Source of the DNA: an uncultured Opitutales bacterium
GTDB taxonomy: Bacteria; Verrucomicrobiota; Verrucomicrobiia; Opitutales; Seribacteraceae
Assembly: GCA_943789375.1 (NCBI GenBank)
Contig: CALSTX010000018.1
Coordinates: 1-64,000 of the forward strand
Length of the DNA stretch: 64,000 nucleotides
Direction: 5' to 3'
The number at the start of each line of letters is the position of its first letter. Within the stretch, counting starts at the first letter, position 1. A program made the position numbers and the translations under genes. Of this stretch, positions 10,104 through 19,258 are shown one piece after another. A model generated the notes under the pieces. The model ran no database searches. It worked only from the letters and a program-made list of their open reading frames with translations, and had not been told where the DNA came from.

Positions 10104-11860
10104 TGAAAGGAATAATGGACTGGATTGATGACCGCTCCGGCATACGCGGATTGGTCAAGGAAGCCCTTTACGAAAAAGTACCCGGTGGTGCCCGTTGGCG
10201 TTATGTCTGGGGGAGTTGCCTAACCTTTGTGTTTTTCACCCAAGTGGTAACAGGCACGCTGCTTTGGATGTTTTACAGCCCAAGCACCCAAACCGCGTGG
10301 GAAAGTGTTTATTTTTTAGAATACCAGGTTGCCGGTGGCTGGTTTTTAAGAGGCGTTCACCACTACATGGCCCAGGCCATGATTGTCCTTCTTGTCTTGC
10401 ATCTGATGCAGGTGGTGATCGACGGTGCCTATAAAGCTCCCCGGGAGTTGAATTTTTGGTTTGGTATTCTTATGCTGGGAGTAACCCTCGCACTTTCCCT
10501 AACCGGATACCTATTACCCTGGGACCAGAAAGGGTACTGGGCAACCGCTGTCGCCACAAACCTAATGGCGGAAGTTCCATTGATCGGACCGATCATTCAA
10601 AAAGTCGTGGTGGGTGGAGTCGAATACGGGCATCATACCTTAACCCGGTTTTTCGCCCTCCATGCAGGTATTTTACCAGCCAGCTTGATTGGTTTGGTTG
10701 TAGTCCACATCTATCTCTTTCGAAAACATGGTATTCATGTAAAAGAGCCAAGGCCCAAGAAAGATTCTTATTTCTGGCCCGATCAAATCCTTAAAGATGC
10801 GGTGGCCTGCCTGGCTGTCTTATTGGCGGTGGTTACCCTGACCATTTATTTCCATGGAGCTCCCTTGGGCCCACCTGCCGACCCATCCAACGAATTCCCT
10901 GCCCGACCAGAATGGTACTTCCTCTTTCTCTTTCAGTTGCTCAAGTATGTCCCGGCTTTTTGGGGAGCGGTCATAATACCCGTCTTTTTGGTAGTTTGGA
11001 TGTTTTTACAGCCCTTCATAGGCAAAAGTAAAGTCGGACACCGGATCAATGTGGGATTTTGGTGGGCATTGATTGCGGGCTCCGTATTCCTGACCTTCCT
11101 TGCCGTTTCTGAGGACCAGGCAAATATAAAGCATGGGGCGGCCATTGAGGAAGCCAAGTGGCAGGCTGACCGGGTGATTGAAATTGCCAACGCGGAAGGA
11201 ATTCCTCCTCTGGGAGCCGTTTCCCTGCTTCGGGCAGATCCTAAAAACCAAGGCCGTCGCTTGTTCGCGGCTCATTGTGCAAGCTGCCACCGATACAATG
11301 GTCATGATGGCCGTGGTTATCCTGTGGATGATCCCCAATCTGCAGCCGATCTTGCTGGGTTTGCCAGTACCGCATGGGTCACGGAACTACTCAACTATGA
11401 CCATTATGTCTCTGATAAATATTTTGGGGGTACAAAGTTCAAGGATGGGACCATGGCCCGTAAAGTTCTGGCTAAATACACCGAGGAGGAGAACAAACTT
11501 CTTCCTGAAATCGCCAGGCTTTTAGCGGATGAGGCCAATCTCCCTTACGAAGAAAAACTGGAGGAAGAAAAAAGGGATGAACTTCTTGCCTTGTTTTACA
11601 ATGACGATCTTGATTTCGAAGATGGACGAGCCTGTATTGATTGCCACGACATTGATTCGGAAGACGAAGGCTCCGCACCCGACCTTACGGGGTACGGTTC
11701 CAGGGAATGGTTAATCGCTTTCATTGAAAACCCAGAGGATTCACGATTTTATGGAAAGAAAAATGACCGCATGCCTTGCTACGGTCGGGATGACAAGCTC
11801 AAGCCCGAGGAGATTGAAATTTTGGTGGATTGGATCCGGGCTTCACCTGCTACTCCATAA
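10100..11860 (+). CDS. Cytochrome b fused to a di-haem cytochrome c
   Basis: A 586-residue fusion. Residues 1-350 are a cytochrome b with both b6-like and subunit IV-like parts: GGWFLRGVHHYMAQAM and HHTLTRFFALHAGILP carry the paired haem-ligand histidines, PEWYFLFLFQLLKYVP contains the PEWY motif of the Qo site, and about eight to nine membrane segments are visible. Residues 390-586 form a periplasmic cytochrome c part with two haem sites, CASCH (near 394) and CIDCH (near 515), separated by an acidic, charged helix-rich linker. With the Rieske gene just upstream it forms a compact bc complex in two genes, so no separate cytochrome c1 is needed. The start may be the first or second ATG (MMKG). 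Downstream lies a strong terminator (12003-12030). Confidence 0.92.
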   Translation: MMKGIMDWIDDRSGIRGLVKEALYEKVPGGARWRYVWGSCLTFVFFTQVVTGTLLWMFYSPSTQTAWESVYFLEYQVAGGWFLRGVHHYMAQAMIVLLVLHLMQVVIDGAYKAPRELNFWFGILMLGVTLALSLTGYLLPWDQKGYWATAVATNLMAEVPLIGPIIQKVVVGGVEYGHHTLTRFFALHAGILPASLIGLVVVHIYLFRKHGIHVKEPRPKKDSYFWPDQILKDAVACLAVLLAVVTLTIYFHGAPLGPPADPSNEFPARPEWYFLFLFQLLKYVPAFWGAVIIPVFLVVWMFLQPFIGKSKVGHRINVGFWWALIAGSVFLTFLAVSEDQANIKHGAAIEEAKWQADRVIEIANAEGIPPLGAVSLLRADPKNQGRRLFAAHCASCHRYNGHDGRGYPVDDPQSAADLAGFASTAWVTELLNYDHYVSDKYFGGTKFKDGTMARKVLAKYTEEENKLLPEIARLLADEANLPYEEKLEEEKRDELLALFYNDDLDFEDGRACIDCHDIDSEDEGSAPDLTGYGSREWLIAFIENPEDSRFYGKKNDRMPCYGRDDKLKPEEIEILVDWIRASPATP

Positions 11861-11968
11861 TAGGCTCACACCATCTTTTAAAACATCTCCAATCAAAATA
11901 GAATGTTCATAAATAAATTATTTTGAACATCTTGAGAAGAACCGATGTCTTATCTTTTATAAACAATT

Positions 11969-12030
11969 AGTTTGTTTCAGTTTAGTTTGTTTTTTAAAGC
12001 CCAAAAAAGCCGCAGTAATGCGGCTTTTTT
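11969..12030 (+). repeat. Repeated intergenic element, copy 1, ending in a terminator
   Basis: A 62-base element starting AGTTTGTTTCAGTTTAGTTTG and ending in a strong hairpin. A second 62-base copy is at 20425-20486. The 5' halves are nearly identical; the stem bases differ but remain paired. It follows the cytochrome b/c gene by about 110 bases. Confidence 0.75.
12003..12030. terminator. Intrinsic terminator after the bc-complex genes
   Basis: A perfect 12-base-pair stem with a GTAA loop: AAAAAAGCCGCA on one side, TGCGGCTTTTTT on the other. The A and T tracts on both sides make it usable in either direction. Confidence 0.85.
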
Positions 12031-12436
12031 GTTGGGAACTATCGCTATTTGACGACAAAAGACTCAAGGGGTATAAAAGTACACTTGACGGTCAATAGAA
12101 AATTTAAAATAGCACCTTGGGAAAAGTAGTAAACAAAGAGATAAGGACCAGGGGCTCTAAGAGAATGGTGGACGGGCATTGGCACTGAAGCCCAGTAAAG
12201 AAACAATTTATAAGATATGAAATACCAACCCAATAAATGGCGGGATCTTGAAACCAATGCAGAGGGTAAAATATATATCTGTCCGTATCCATGGATTCCT
12301 GTGCTCGCAATTGAAAATGACCGAGCTAAAACAAGGGAATTCCCAGGGCTTTAAGTTCATGTTTCACAAGACTGGTATATGGAACAAAAAGATATCCAAA
12401 TCCATAAACATTAAATAGAAAAGGCAACATTTGCGA

Positions 12437-12465
12437 TTGCCTGAGATTTGAGTTTCATTTTGATA
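12437..12465 (+). promoter_or_regulatory. Candidate promoter for the SGNH/dehydrogenase/cupredoxin gene
   Basis: TTGCCT (12437-12442), a 17-base spacer and TTGATA (12460-12465) resemble -35 and -10 boxes. The ATG is at 12475, so transcription would start only a few bases before translation, implying a nearly leaderless message. The same arrangement occurs at 16568-16596. Confidence 0.4.
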
Positions 12466-12474
12466 AACTCCTCT

Positions 12475-15400
12475 ATGTATATCTTAACCATTCTTTTCTT
12501 TTTCCCCATACTTTTATTGGCTGAAAATCTTTCTACCACACAAACGTTTCTACCAGAAGCGGCACTCCCTTCAGAAGAAAGCCGCCCCACCCTACTCTTT
12601 TATGGAAACTCCATGGTAGAGCGTCTTCTCGAACACGGGGGGATGGAAGCTCGCCTGCAAATTGCAACATTCGGAAAGGGCCTCAAAATCAGGAGCCTGG
12701 CCTGGACCGGAGATGAAGTGGGCAATCGCTTACGCCTTGAAGGCTACCCCAAACACATGAAAAACCTGATCCAGCAATGGCCCTCCAATGTGCTCATTCT
12801 GGGATATGGCATGAACGAGGCCTTCCATGGGCCCCAGGGACTGCCTCCATTTAAACGAGATTACCAAAGCCATATTCAACAACTCGCAATAGCTCACCCC
12901 GGGGCAAAGTTTGTGCTCCTGTCCCCCACCGCTGCCCAGCACCCCATTTCCGAGCTCAATGAAAACCTCAAACTCTACCGCAGTGCCATCTCCGAACTGG
13001 CCAGTAAGAATAAAGCTTTCTTTATCGATCTCTTCACCCCCACCCTCAATTCAAGCAGTCGGTTAACTGAGAATGGCATCCATTTAAACGACCTGGGAAA
13101 CAAGCAGGTTGGCGCCATCATTGCCCAGGAACTGCTTGCTTATCTAGGTGCCAAAAACACAGAACCCGCTTCCGAAGATCACATCCAAAAGGTTCGCCAT
13201 GCTGCCTCCGCGAAACATAGCCGGGTTGCCGAAGTGGTACGCCCGAAGAACGCGGTAGTCTATTTTGGAGTTCGAGCACGGCCCTATGAATATGCCGGGG
13301 AAATGCCCCGCTATCATAAGATGATCGAAATCACCGAGAAAATTGTCCACCGGATGGCGGCTGACCCGAAACTAAAATTCGCTGATTTGAAAAAACCTTC
13401 CCTCGATCCGATGCCACCTGGAAAAGGTCACGATGATGGTGATCGGACCGGAATTATCAAAGCACCAGCAGATGCCATGGCAGAGTTTACCGTAGCCGAT
13501 GGTTATGAGGTGAATTTATTCGCCTCCGAGGATGACTTCCCCGAACTGCGCAATCCCGTACAGATGGCCTTTGATGCAAGGGGTAGGTTGTGGGTGGTTA
13601 CCATGCCTTCCTTCCCTCACACGGTCCCCGGTCTGAGCCCGGAGGACAAGCTGATCATCCTCGAAGACACGGATAGGGACGGCAAAGCCGATAAGTGCAC
13701 AACTTTTGCGGAAAACCTCGATGCACTGGACGGGATCGCTTTTCATCATCAGGGAGTGATTGTATCGGAACAACCACGCCTGCTGTTAATGCGGGATGAA
13801 GATGGGGACGACCGTGCGGACTGGCAGCACGAGCTCCTTCGGGGAATTGATGTAACTGACTCCCACCATGGCGGGATGATCGCAACTGATCCTCATGGAG
13901 ATATTTTGTTTTGTGACGGAGTCTTTCACCGCTCCCAACTGGAAACCCCCTTTGGAGTCCACCGTGGCATAGACTCAACTACCTACCGCCTAGATCCCGC
14001 TACAGGAAGAATCAATACAGAGTGGCAGCATACAACACCCAACCCCTGGAATATAACCTTTGATCGATGGGGAAATACTTTTCAAATGTATGGAGATGGC
14101 GATGTCTATGATGGCACTTCCTTGATCTGGACTCCGCTGGGAGGATACATGCCCTATGCCTATGCTCGAATCACTAGCTATGGCAAAGGTTGCGGAACCT
14201 CATCTATTTCTAGCACAAACTTCCCAGACGAATACCAAAATGGCATCGCCTCTGCCTCACTGCTTGGTCGATATGCGGTTAATCTTACTATTCTTAACAC
14301 CGACCGTGGCATGTTTAAGCAAAAGAGTTACCAAACAATTTTAAGCTCACCCAATGCTGCCTTCCGACCAGCTGATCTCGAGTTTGGAATGGATGGGGCA
14401 CTCTATATTTCTGACTTTTCCAGTCCAATCATTGGACATGCCCAGCACCCGATGAGAGATCCTCACTGGGATCATGATTATGGACGTATCTGGCGGGTCG
14501 TACATACCGGTAAGCCCATCGTTAAAGAGTGGCCAAAAATAGAAGGTGCGACTCTAAACGATTTATGCAAACTCTTGCTACACCCGCAAAATCTTATCCG
14601 CCACCATACCCGGATTGAACTGAGGAAACATGGCAAGAAGGCCATTTCGGCTATTGATCAATGGATCAAAGCATTTGATCCCAAAGCGGATAATTTCGAA
14701 CAGGCTATGCTCGAAAGCATTTTTGTATGCGAAGGACTGGGGCAGGCACGTCCCGACTTGATTGAACAATTAGCTAAATCTAAGTCCTACCTTTTTCGCG
14801 GAGCAGCAGTTCGCACCCTACGCTTACAGGCAGACCGAATTAGTAACACAAAAGAGATGCTCACTACCTTTGCCAAAGATGCACACCCACGCGTGCTCAT
14901 GGAAGTAATTAATGCGGTGGCTCACTTGCGCCCGCACATGCCTGAAGTTGAGGGTTCTATAACGGGCATCAATACAAAAAATCCAGATGTGAAAAACTCG
15001 CTTGCCTATCTGGATTTAGGTACGGAACCGTTGAAGGGCAGTAGTGTGCCAGTACTGGAGGTTTCTAAAAGCTCACAACTAACTCAATGGATTGGATACG
15101 AGGATAAAAACAAAACCAATCCAGTTGAATATCAGATTGGTAAATCAAAGTTACCCGGTACTGGATTCTTTCGTTCCTTTATTTATTCAGATAAGGCCCA
15201 ATCCGCTACCATCGGGGTCAACCACAAGAACTTGGAAGTATACCTGAATGGTATATTAAAATTTAGCCAGAACTCACTTTGGAGTGGAGATCAGCAAATC
15301 AATGTGGAATTACGCAGCGGTTTAAATGTCTTTGAGTTCGTTTTCCTCAAAGGTAGGAGGGCAGCCAGGTTCATGCCTGCTGTTTATGTCTATGACCCCT

Positions 15401-15873
15401 TGGGCAACCCTTTGCCTGATGCACAATATTTAACAAACCTAGATCAATTAAGAAAAGCCGATAAAGAACACCAACAGGAAATGGCCAAGGCAGGTAACAT
15501 CCTCCGGGTTCAGGCGGCTCCCGAACTTCAGTTTGCTCCCAAAAGATTGCAAGTTCAGGCAGGCACCAAAGTAAAACTTATTTTTTCTAATCCGGATGTC
15601 ATGCTCCACAACTGGCTTTTGGGCACACCAGGTAGTGCCCAGGAAATTGGAGAACTTGCGGATAAAATGGCCTCCACCGCGGATGGCTTTCAAAAGGGCT
15701 ACATTCCCGAAAGTGACAAAATTCTTTTATCTTCCAAGCTGTTATCTCCCAATGAATCTCAAGAAATCGAATTTCAGGCACCGGATCAGCCAGGTGACTA
15801 TCCCTACCTCTGCACCTTCCCCGGGCACTGGCGAATGATGCAGGGGATTCTTACGGTGAAAGCGGCTCCGTGA
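12475..15873 (+). CDS. SGNH hydrolase / PVC-type dehydrogenase / cupredoxin fusion protein
   Basis: A secreted protein of 1132 residues from the ATG at 12475, chosen because it directly begins a signal peptide (MYILTILFFFPILLLAE). Domains in order: an SGNH-hydrolase-like domain, about 40-230 (block I is FYGNSM; also ILGYGMNEA and NGIHLNDLGNKQ); a PVC-type membrane-bound dehydrogenase beta-propeller, about 330-690 (DGYEVNLFASEDDFPELRNP, DTDRDGKADKCTTF, GITFD-type blades); HEAT-like helices, about 700-820; and a C-terminal auracyanin-like cupredoxin, about 1005-1132, whose copper ligands are visible (MLHNW, and Cys, His and Met in YLCTFPGHWRMMQG). No CxxCH haem motif is present anywhere, although family members commonly carry a fused cytochrome c. 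The copper domain therefore probably serves as the electron acceptor (inference). The stop overlaps the next gene as GTGA. Confidence 0.88.
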   Translation: MYILTILFFFPILLLAENLSTTQTFLPEAALPSEESRPTLLFYGNSMVERLLEHGGMEARLQIATFGKGLKIRSLAWTGDEVGNRLRLEGYPKHMKNLIQQWPSNVLILGYGMNEAFHGPQGLPPFKRDYQSHIQQLAIAHPGAKFVLLSPTAAQHPISELNENLKLYRSAISELASKNKAFFIDLFTPTLNSSSRLTENGIHLNDLGNKQVGAIIAQELLAYLGAKNTEPASEDHIQKVRHAASAKHSRVAEVVRPKNAVVYFGVRARPYEYAGEMPRYHKMIEITEKIVHRMAADPKLKFADLKKPSLDPMPPGKGHDDGDRTGIIKAPADAMAEFTVADGYEVNLFASEDDFPELRNPVQMAFDARGRLWVVTMPSFPHTVPGLSPEDKLIILEDTDRDGKADKCTTFAENLDALDGIAFHHQGVIVSEQPRLLLMRDEDGDDRADWQHELLRGIDVTDSHHGGMIATDPHGDILFCDGVFHRSQLETPFGVHRGIDSTTYRLDPATGRINTEWQHTTPNPWNITFDRWGNTFQMYGDGDVYDGTSLIWTPLGGYMPYAYARITSYGKGCGTSSISSTNFPDEYQNGIASASLLGRYAVNLTILNTDRGMFKQKSYQTILSSPNAAFRPADLEFGMDGALYISDFSSPIIGHAQHPMRDPHWDHDYGRIWRVVHTGKPIVKEWPKIEGATLNDLCKLLLHPQNLIRHHTRIELRKHGKKAISAIDQWIKAFDPKADNFEQAMLESIFVCEGLGQARPDLIEQLAKSKSYLFRGAAVRTLRLQADRISNTKEMLTTFAKDAHPRVLMEVINAVAHLRPHMPEVEGSITGINTKNPDVKNSLAYLDLGTEPLKGSSVPVLEVSKSSQLTQWIGYEDKNKTNPVEYQIGKSKLPGTGFFRSFIYSDKAQSATIGVNHKNLEVYLNGILKFSQNSLWSGDQQINVELRSGLNVFEFVFLKGRRAARFMPAVYVYDPLGNPLPDAQYLTNLDQLRKADKEHQQEMAKAGNILRVQAAPELQFAPKRLQVQAGTKVKLIFSNPDVMLHNWLLGTPGSAQEIGELADKMASTADGFQKGYIPESDKILLSSKLLSPNESQEIEFQAPDQPGDYPYLCTFPGHWRMMQGILTVKAAP

Positions 15874-16481
15874 AATATCACCTCTGTTTATTCTTTGTGA
15901 CTGCCTGGTTTTGCTTCGGGGAAACCAAGTGCGAGTTCATCTCCTTATTTGACGGCAAAACCCTGAAAGGCTGGAGGGCATCTCCTGGCGGAAAGTGGGA
16001 AGTAAGAGATGGAGTATTATTAGGAACCTGCCAGAAAGTGGACAAACGGCATGGCATCCTGTTTTCCGAGAAAGAATATTCCGATTTCATTCTTCGGGCA
16101 AAGTTCCGAATATTACAGGGAAACAGTGGGTTTTACTTCCGTGCCGAGAACCGTAATACCCCAATCAGAGCCTATGGATTTCAGGCGGAAATCGACCGCA
16201 CTCAGAATACTGGTGGTTTGTATGAAACAGGGGGACGGGCATGGGTTGCCAGACCTGATCAGCAAGTAATTAAGGAACGAAAATATCTACCAGGAGAATG
16301 GTCAGATCTGGAAATTCATGCAGGCGGCAAAAATGTATCCGTTCTTATAAATGGTATTCTGAGCACAGAATTAAAAAAAGACACTGGTCGGACCAAGGGT
16401 TTTTTTGGCCTGCAACTCCACGGTGGGCAGGATATGCATGTGGAGTACAAAGACATCCGTCTGAAAAATTTGGACAGATAA
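15870..16481 (+). CDS. DUF1080 (3-keto-disaccharide hydrolase-like) secreted protein
   Basis: A 203-residue protein with a signal peptide and a single DUF1080 domain of concanavalin-like beta-sandwich fold: SLFDGKTLKGWRA, WEVRDGVLLGT, DFILRAKFRILQGNSGFYFRAE, GFQAEIDRTQNTGGLYETGG, and LQLHGGQDMHVEYKDIRLK. The family, also described as 3-keto-disaccharide hydrolase, is abundant in PVC bacteria and Bacteroidota and acts outside the cytoplasm on sugars. A GTG start overlaps the stop of the upstream gene by four bases (15870-15873), implying translational coupling; the first in-frame ATG would be far downstream and remove the signal peptide. Co-occurrence with dehydrogenase-like proteins fits a 3-keto-sugar pathway, in which a dehydrogenase oxidises C3 and a hydrolase cleaves the product, but the link here is inference. 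Confidence 0.85.
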   Translation: MKYHLCLFFVTAWFCFGETKCEFISLFDGKTLKGWRASPGGKWEVRDGVLLGTCQKVDKRHGILFSEKEYSDFILRAKFRILQGNSGFYFRAENRNTPIRAYGFQAEIDRTQNTGGLYETGGRAWVARPDQQVIKERKYLPGEWSDLEIHAGGKNVSVLINGILSTELKKDTGRTKGFFGLQLHGGQDMHVEYKDIRLKNLDR

Positions 16482-16567
16482 AAAATCTTTCAAAAAATTT
16501 AATCCGCATTCCGGCAAAATAAACTCGTGCTTCCATAGATAATCTATCGGCAAGTCAGTCTTTTCGA

Positions 16568-16596
16568 TTGCCTGAAGATTTCTCTTTAGGTCTGAT
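16568..16596 (+). promoter_or_regulatory. Candidate promoter for the cytochrome c/DUF6797 gene
   Basis: TTGCCT (16568-16573), a 17-base spacer and TCTGAT (16591-16596). It shares the block GATTGCCTGA followed by GATTT with the motif at 12437-12465 and sits at the same distance from the ATG (16607), again leaving almost no 5' leader. Confidence 0.4.
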
Positions 16597-16606
16597 CTAA
16601 TCCTTC

Positions 16607-19255
16607 ATGCAGATCATACTCGCTCTTTTACTTGTACCTCTATTTATTTACGCTCAGGACCTCCCGCCGGGCCAAATGCTCTTACCGGAAGAGGCCTTGC
16701 CTGAATACGAAGCCAAAATCGATCACGCCAGACTGATTCGAGATACATCCAAAAGCGTATTAAAACTGGGTAAGTCCGTCTACCAACAAAACTGTGCGAG
16801 TTGCCACGGCACCCCGAACACCCCGGGTTCTGTGCCCAATGCCTTGGGTTTTTGGGAAGGGAAATTTCAGCACGGAAAAGATCCATATACCATGTACCTC
16901 ACCCTGACTCGTGGATGGCGGATGATGGCCCCGCAAGCCATGCTCAAGCCCCGGGAAAAATACGCAGTGATCCACTACATTCAGGAGACATACTTAAAAA
17001 AACAAAACCCTGCGGAATACTTTAAGGTGAACCAGGAATACTTAAGCCAACTTCCCAAAGGACGAGATCTCGGACCCGCTCCGGAGAAAAGAAAACTCTG
17101 GGAGGAAATGGACTACGGAAATTTTTTAATGGGTACCTTTGAGATTGCTGACAACCAGGAACAAAAAGTAAGAAACTACGGGGTTGGAGTGACAAACAAC
17201 CTCGCCTACAAGGGAATTGCCCAGCGCCTCGACCCCGGCCCAGGTGGCATTGCCAAGGGCCATACCTGGTCAGCCTTCGAACACGACACCTTGCGGGTAG
17301 CCGGAGTTTGGAGAGGAAATGGATTTATTGACTGGCGGGGAATCAACTTTGACGGGCAACATGCGATCCGTCCGCGTACCATTGGCGAACCCTTCCTCGA
17401 ATGTGCCGACGGCCCAGGTTGGGCCAATCCGGAAACCGGTAAATTTGAAGACCTTCGCTTTCAGGCATCCGACGGAAATCATTACGGTCCCCTGCCCAAA
17501 AGTTGGTGCCAATACCATGGGCTATTTAAGTTTAACAATCAGGCGGTGCTTTATTATCAAGTCGGGGAGGTGAGAGTTAGTGAGATGCATGCTTTATCGG
17601 ATGCCGGAACCTTTATTCGCCACTTGAATATTGGGAAAAGCGATAAGGCACTTGTGTTTCGCACCCCGGGTAAATCCATCCGTGCAAATGTAAAAATTCT
17701 CACTGAGCAAGGAAGACCTGGGGAACAAGTGATTCGCTTATTGCCGGAACAAACTCCTCTCCAATTAGTTCTGCTTGCTGATGGAACTGAGAGCGAACCC
17801 ATCCCCGAGAAGCTTAAATTTTATAATATTCTCAAAGATAAACTAAGTCACAGCCCTGCCCATGGTGGTATAGTTACGCAATGGCCCGACATTTTGAAGA
17901 CCCCCATTGTAAGGGGAAAACAGGATGGGGCTTTCCAGTCTGACGAGTTCACCCTACCGGTTGACAATCCATGGAACGCACGACTTCGGGCTAGCGGACT
18001 GGACTTCTCTCCCGATGGTAAAAGTGCATACCTTTGTTTTTGGGACGGCGATGTGTGGAAAGTCGAGGGCATCTCCGACGAGTTCACCCAAAACGCCCGC
18101 TGGAAAAGGATCGCCGCTGGGCTTTTCCAACCCATGGGAATTAAACTGAGGGATGGAGAAATCTTTGTCACCTGCCGGGATCAACTGGTTCGCCTGGTTG
18201 ATATCAACGGCGATGAGGAGACCGATTTCTATGAAGCCTTTAATTCCGACCATCAGGTGACGGAGCATTTTCATGAATTTGCCATGGGCTTGCAAACGGA
18301 CGAAGCGGGTAATTTTTATTATGCCAAGAGTGCCCGCCATGCCCGCCCACAACTTATTCCTCATCATGGCACCCTGATAAAGATAACGGCTGATGGCAAA
18401 AGCAGTGAAGTACTCGCCCATGGCTTTCGGGCTGCTAACGGAGTATGCCGCAACCCGGACGGCACCTTTTTCGTAACCGATCAGGAAGGCCACTGGAATC
18501 CACAAAACCGGATCAACCATGTGATTCCCGGGAAAGGAAAGTTTTATGGAAATATGTACGGGTATGGAGCTCCGAATGACTCCTCGGACTCAGCCATGGA
18601 ACAGCCCCTCTGCTGGGCTCACAAAAAATTTGACCGTTCCCCGGCCGAACTCCTTTGGGTGGATAGCCCAAAATGGGGGGCCCTTCAGGGTAAACTAATC
18701 CACCTTTCCTACGGACAAGGCCGGGTGGAGGTGGTTCCTCATGAGAATCTCAACGGACAATTACAGGGAGGGATGGTCCGTCTACCTATCGCCGATTTCC
18801 CCACCGGAATCATGCGTGGCCGTTTTCACCCCCAAAACAAACATCTCTACCTGTGCGGAATGTCAGCCTGGGCGTCCTCACAACCCCTTCCCGGAGGTTT
18901 CTACCGATTGCGGGCAACGGGTAAGCCCATACACATGCCTGTATCGATGCGGGCCTTGAAAAAAGCAGTGGAAATTACTTTTTCAGACCCAATATCCAGT
19001 AACAGCAATCCTCAAGCAAAAGTAAGCACCTGGGCTCTCAAAAGAACAAAAAACTATGGCTCACCCAAATTTGATGGAAAAGAGCTTACTGTCTCGGACA
19101 CCTCAATATCAGAAGATGGCAAGACACTGAGGATTGAAATTCCGGATATCTCACCCTGTTGGCAAATGTCCATCCGCTATGAATTTCTTGGAGAGAGCGG
19201 TAAAAAAATTGCCGGTGAGATACAAAATACCATTCATTCGTTGGGAGACTCCTAA
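16607..19255 (+). CDS. Cytochrome c / DUF6797 / beta-propeller dehydrogenase-like protein
   Basis: A secreted protein of 882 residues. After a signal peptide (1-16) comes a class I cytochrome c domain with CASCH near residue 64 and a likely Met axial ligand in RMMAPQA, about 40-140. A DUF6797-like region follows (about 160-400; LRVAGVWRGNGFIDWRGINFDG), then a glucose/sorbosone-dehydrogenase-like beta-propeller (about 450-780; LDFSPDGKSAYLCFWDGDVW, ANGVCRNPDGTFFVTDQEG) and a C-terminal beta-sandwich-like extension. Such proteins are probably periplasmic sugar or alcohol oxidoreductases passing electrons to the fused haem, but no member with this exact architecture is characterised as far as I know. 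The architecture matches the two-gene set at 38435-41548, where a cupredoxin replaces the haem domain. The next gene starts three bases after the stop. Confidence 0.85.
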   Translation: MQIILALLLVPLFIYAQDLPPGQMLLPEEALPEYEAKIDHARLIRDTSKSVLKLGKSVYQQNCASCHGTPNTPGSVPNALGFWEGKFQHGKDPYTMYLTLTRGWRMMAPQAMLKPREKYAVIHYIQETYLKKQNPAEYFKVNQEYLSQLPKGRDLGPAPEKRKLWEEMDYGNFLMGTFEIADNQEQKVRNYGVGVTNNLAYKGIAQRLDPGPGGIAKGHTWSAFEHDTLRVAGVWRGNGFIDWRGINFDGQHAIRPRTIGEPFLECADGPGWANPETGKFEDLRFQASDGNHYGPLPKSWCQYHGLFKFNNQAVLYYQVGEVRVSEMHALSDAGTFIRHLNIGKSDKALVFRTPGKSIRANVKILTEQGRPGEQVIRLLPEQTPLQLVLLADGTESEPIPEKLKFYNILKDKLSHSPAHGGIVTQWPDILKTPIVRGKQDGAFQSDEFTLPVDNPWNARLRASGLDFSPDGKSAYLCFWDGDVWKVEGISDEFTQNARWKRIAAGLFQPMGIKLRDGEIFVTCRDQLVRLVDINGDEETDFYEAFNSDHQVTEHFHEFAMGLQTDEAGNFYYAKSARHARPQLIPHHGTLIKITADGKSSEVLAHGFRAANGVCRNPDGTFFVTDQEGHWNPQNRINHVIPGKGKFYGNMYGYGAPNDSSDSAMEQPLCWAHKKFDRSPAELLWVDSPKWGALQGKLIHLSYGQGRVEVVPHENLNGQLQGGMVRLPIADFPTGIMRGRFHPQNKHLYLCGMSAWASSQPLPGGFYRLRATGKPIHMPVSMRALKKAVEITFSDPISSNSNPQAKVSTWALKRTKNYGSPKFDGKELTVSDTSISEDGKTLRIEIPDISPCWQMSIRYEFLGESGKKIAGEIQNTIHSLGDS

Positions 19256-19258
19256 TTA

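Larger units (their letters stand above)
11861..12474. other. Intergenic region with terminator and a possible coding remnant
   Basis: No convincing gene. It contains an imperfect inverted repeat (ATGTTCA at 11903-11909 with TGAACAT at 11924-11930), the repeated terminator element (11969-12030), and an open frame of 45 codons at 12217-12354 on the plus strand (starts MKYQPNKWRDLETNAEGK). That frame has protein-like composition but no upstream continuation or recognisable family; it may be a gene fragment. A promoter-like motif lies at the end (12437-12465). Confidence 0.5.

Noticed and set aside
12045-12310. Overlapping minus-strand frames of 68-70 codons
   Set aside because: No start context, no motifs and no continuation; the plus strand looks equally or more coding-like.
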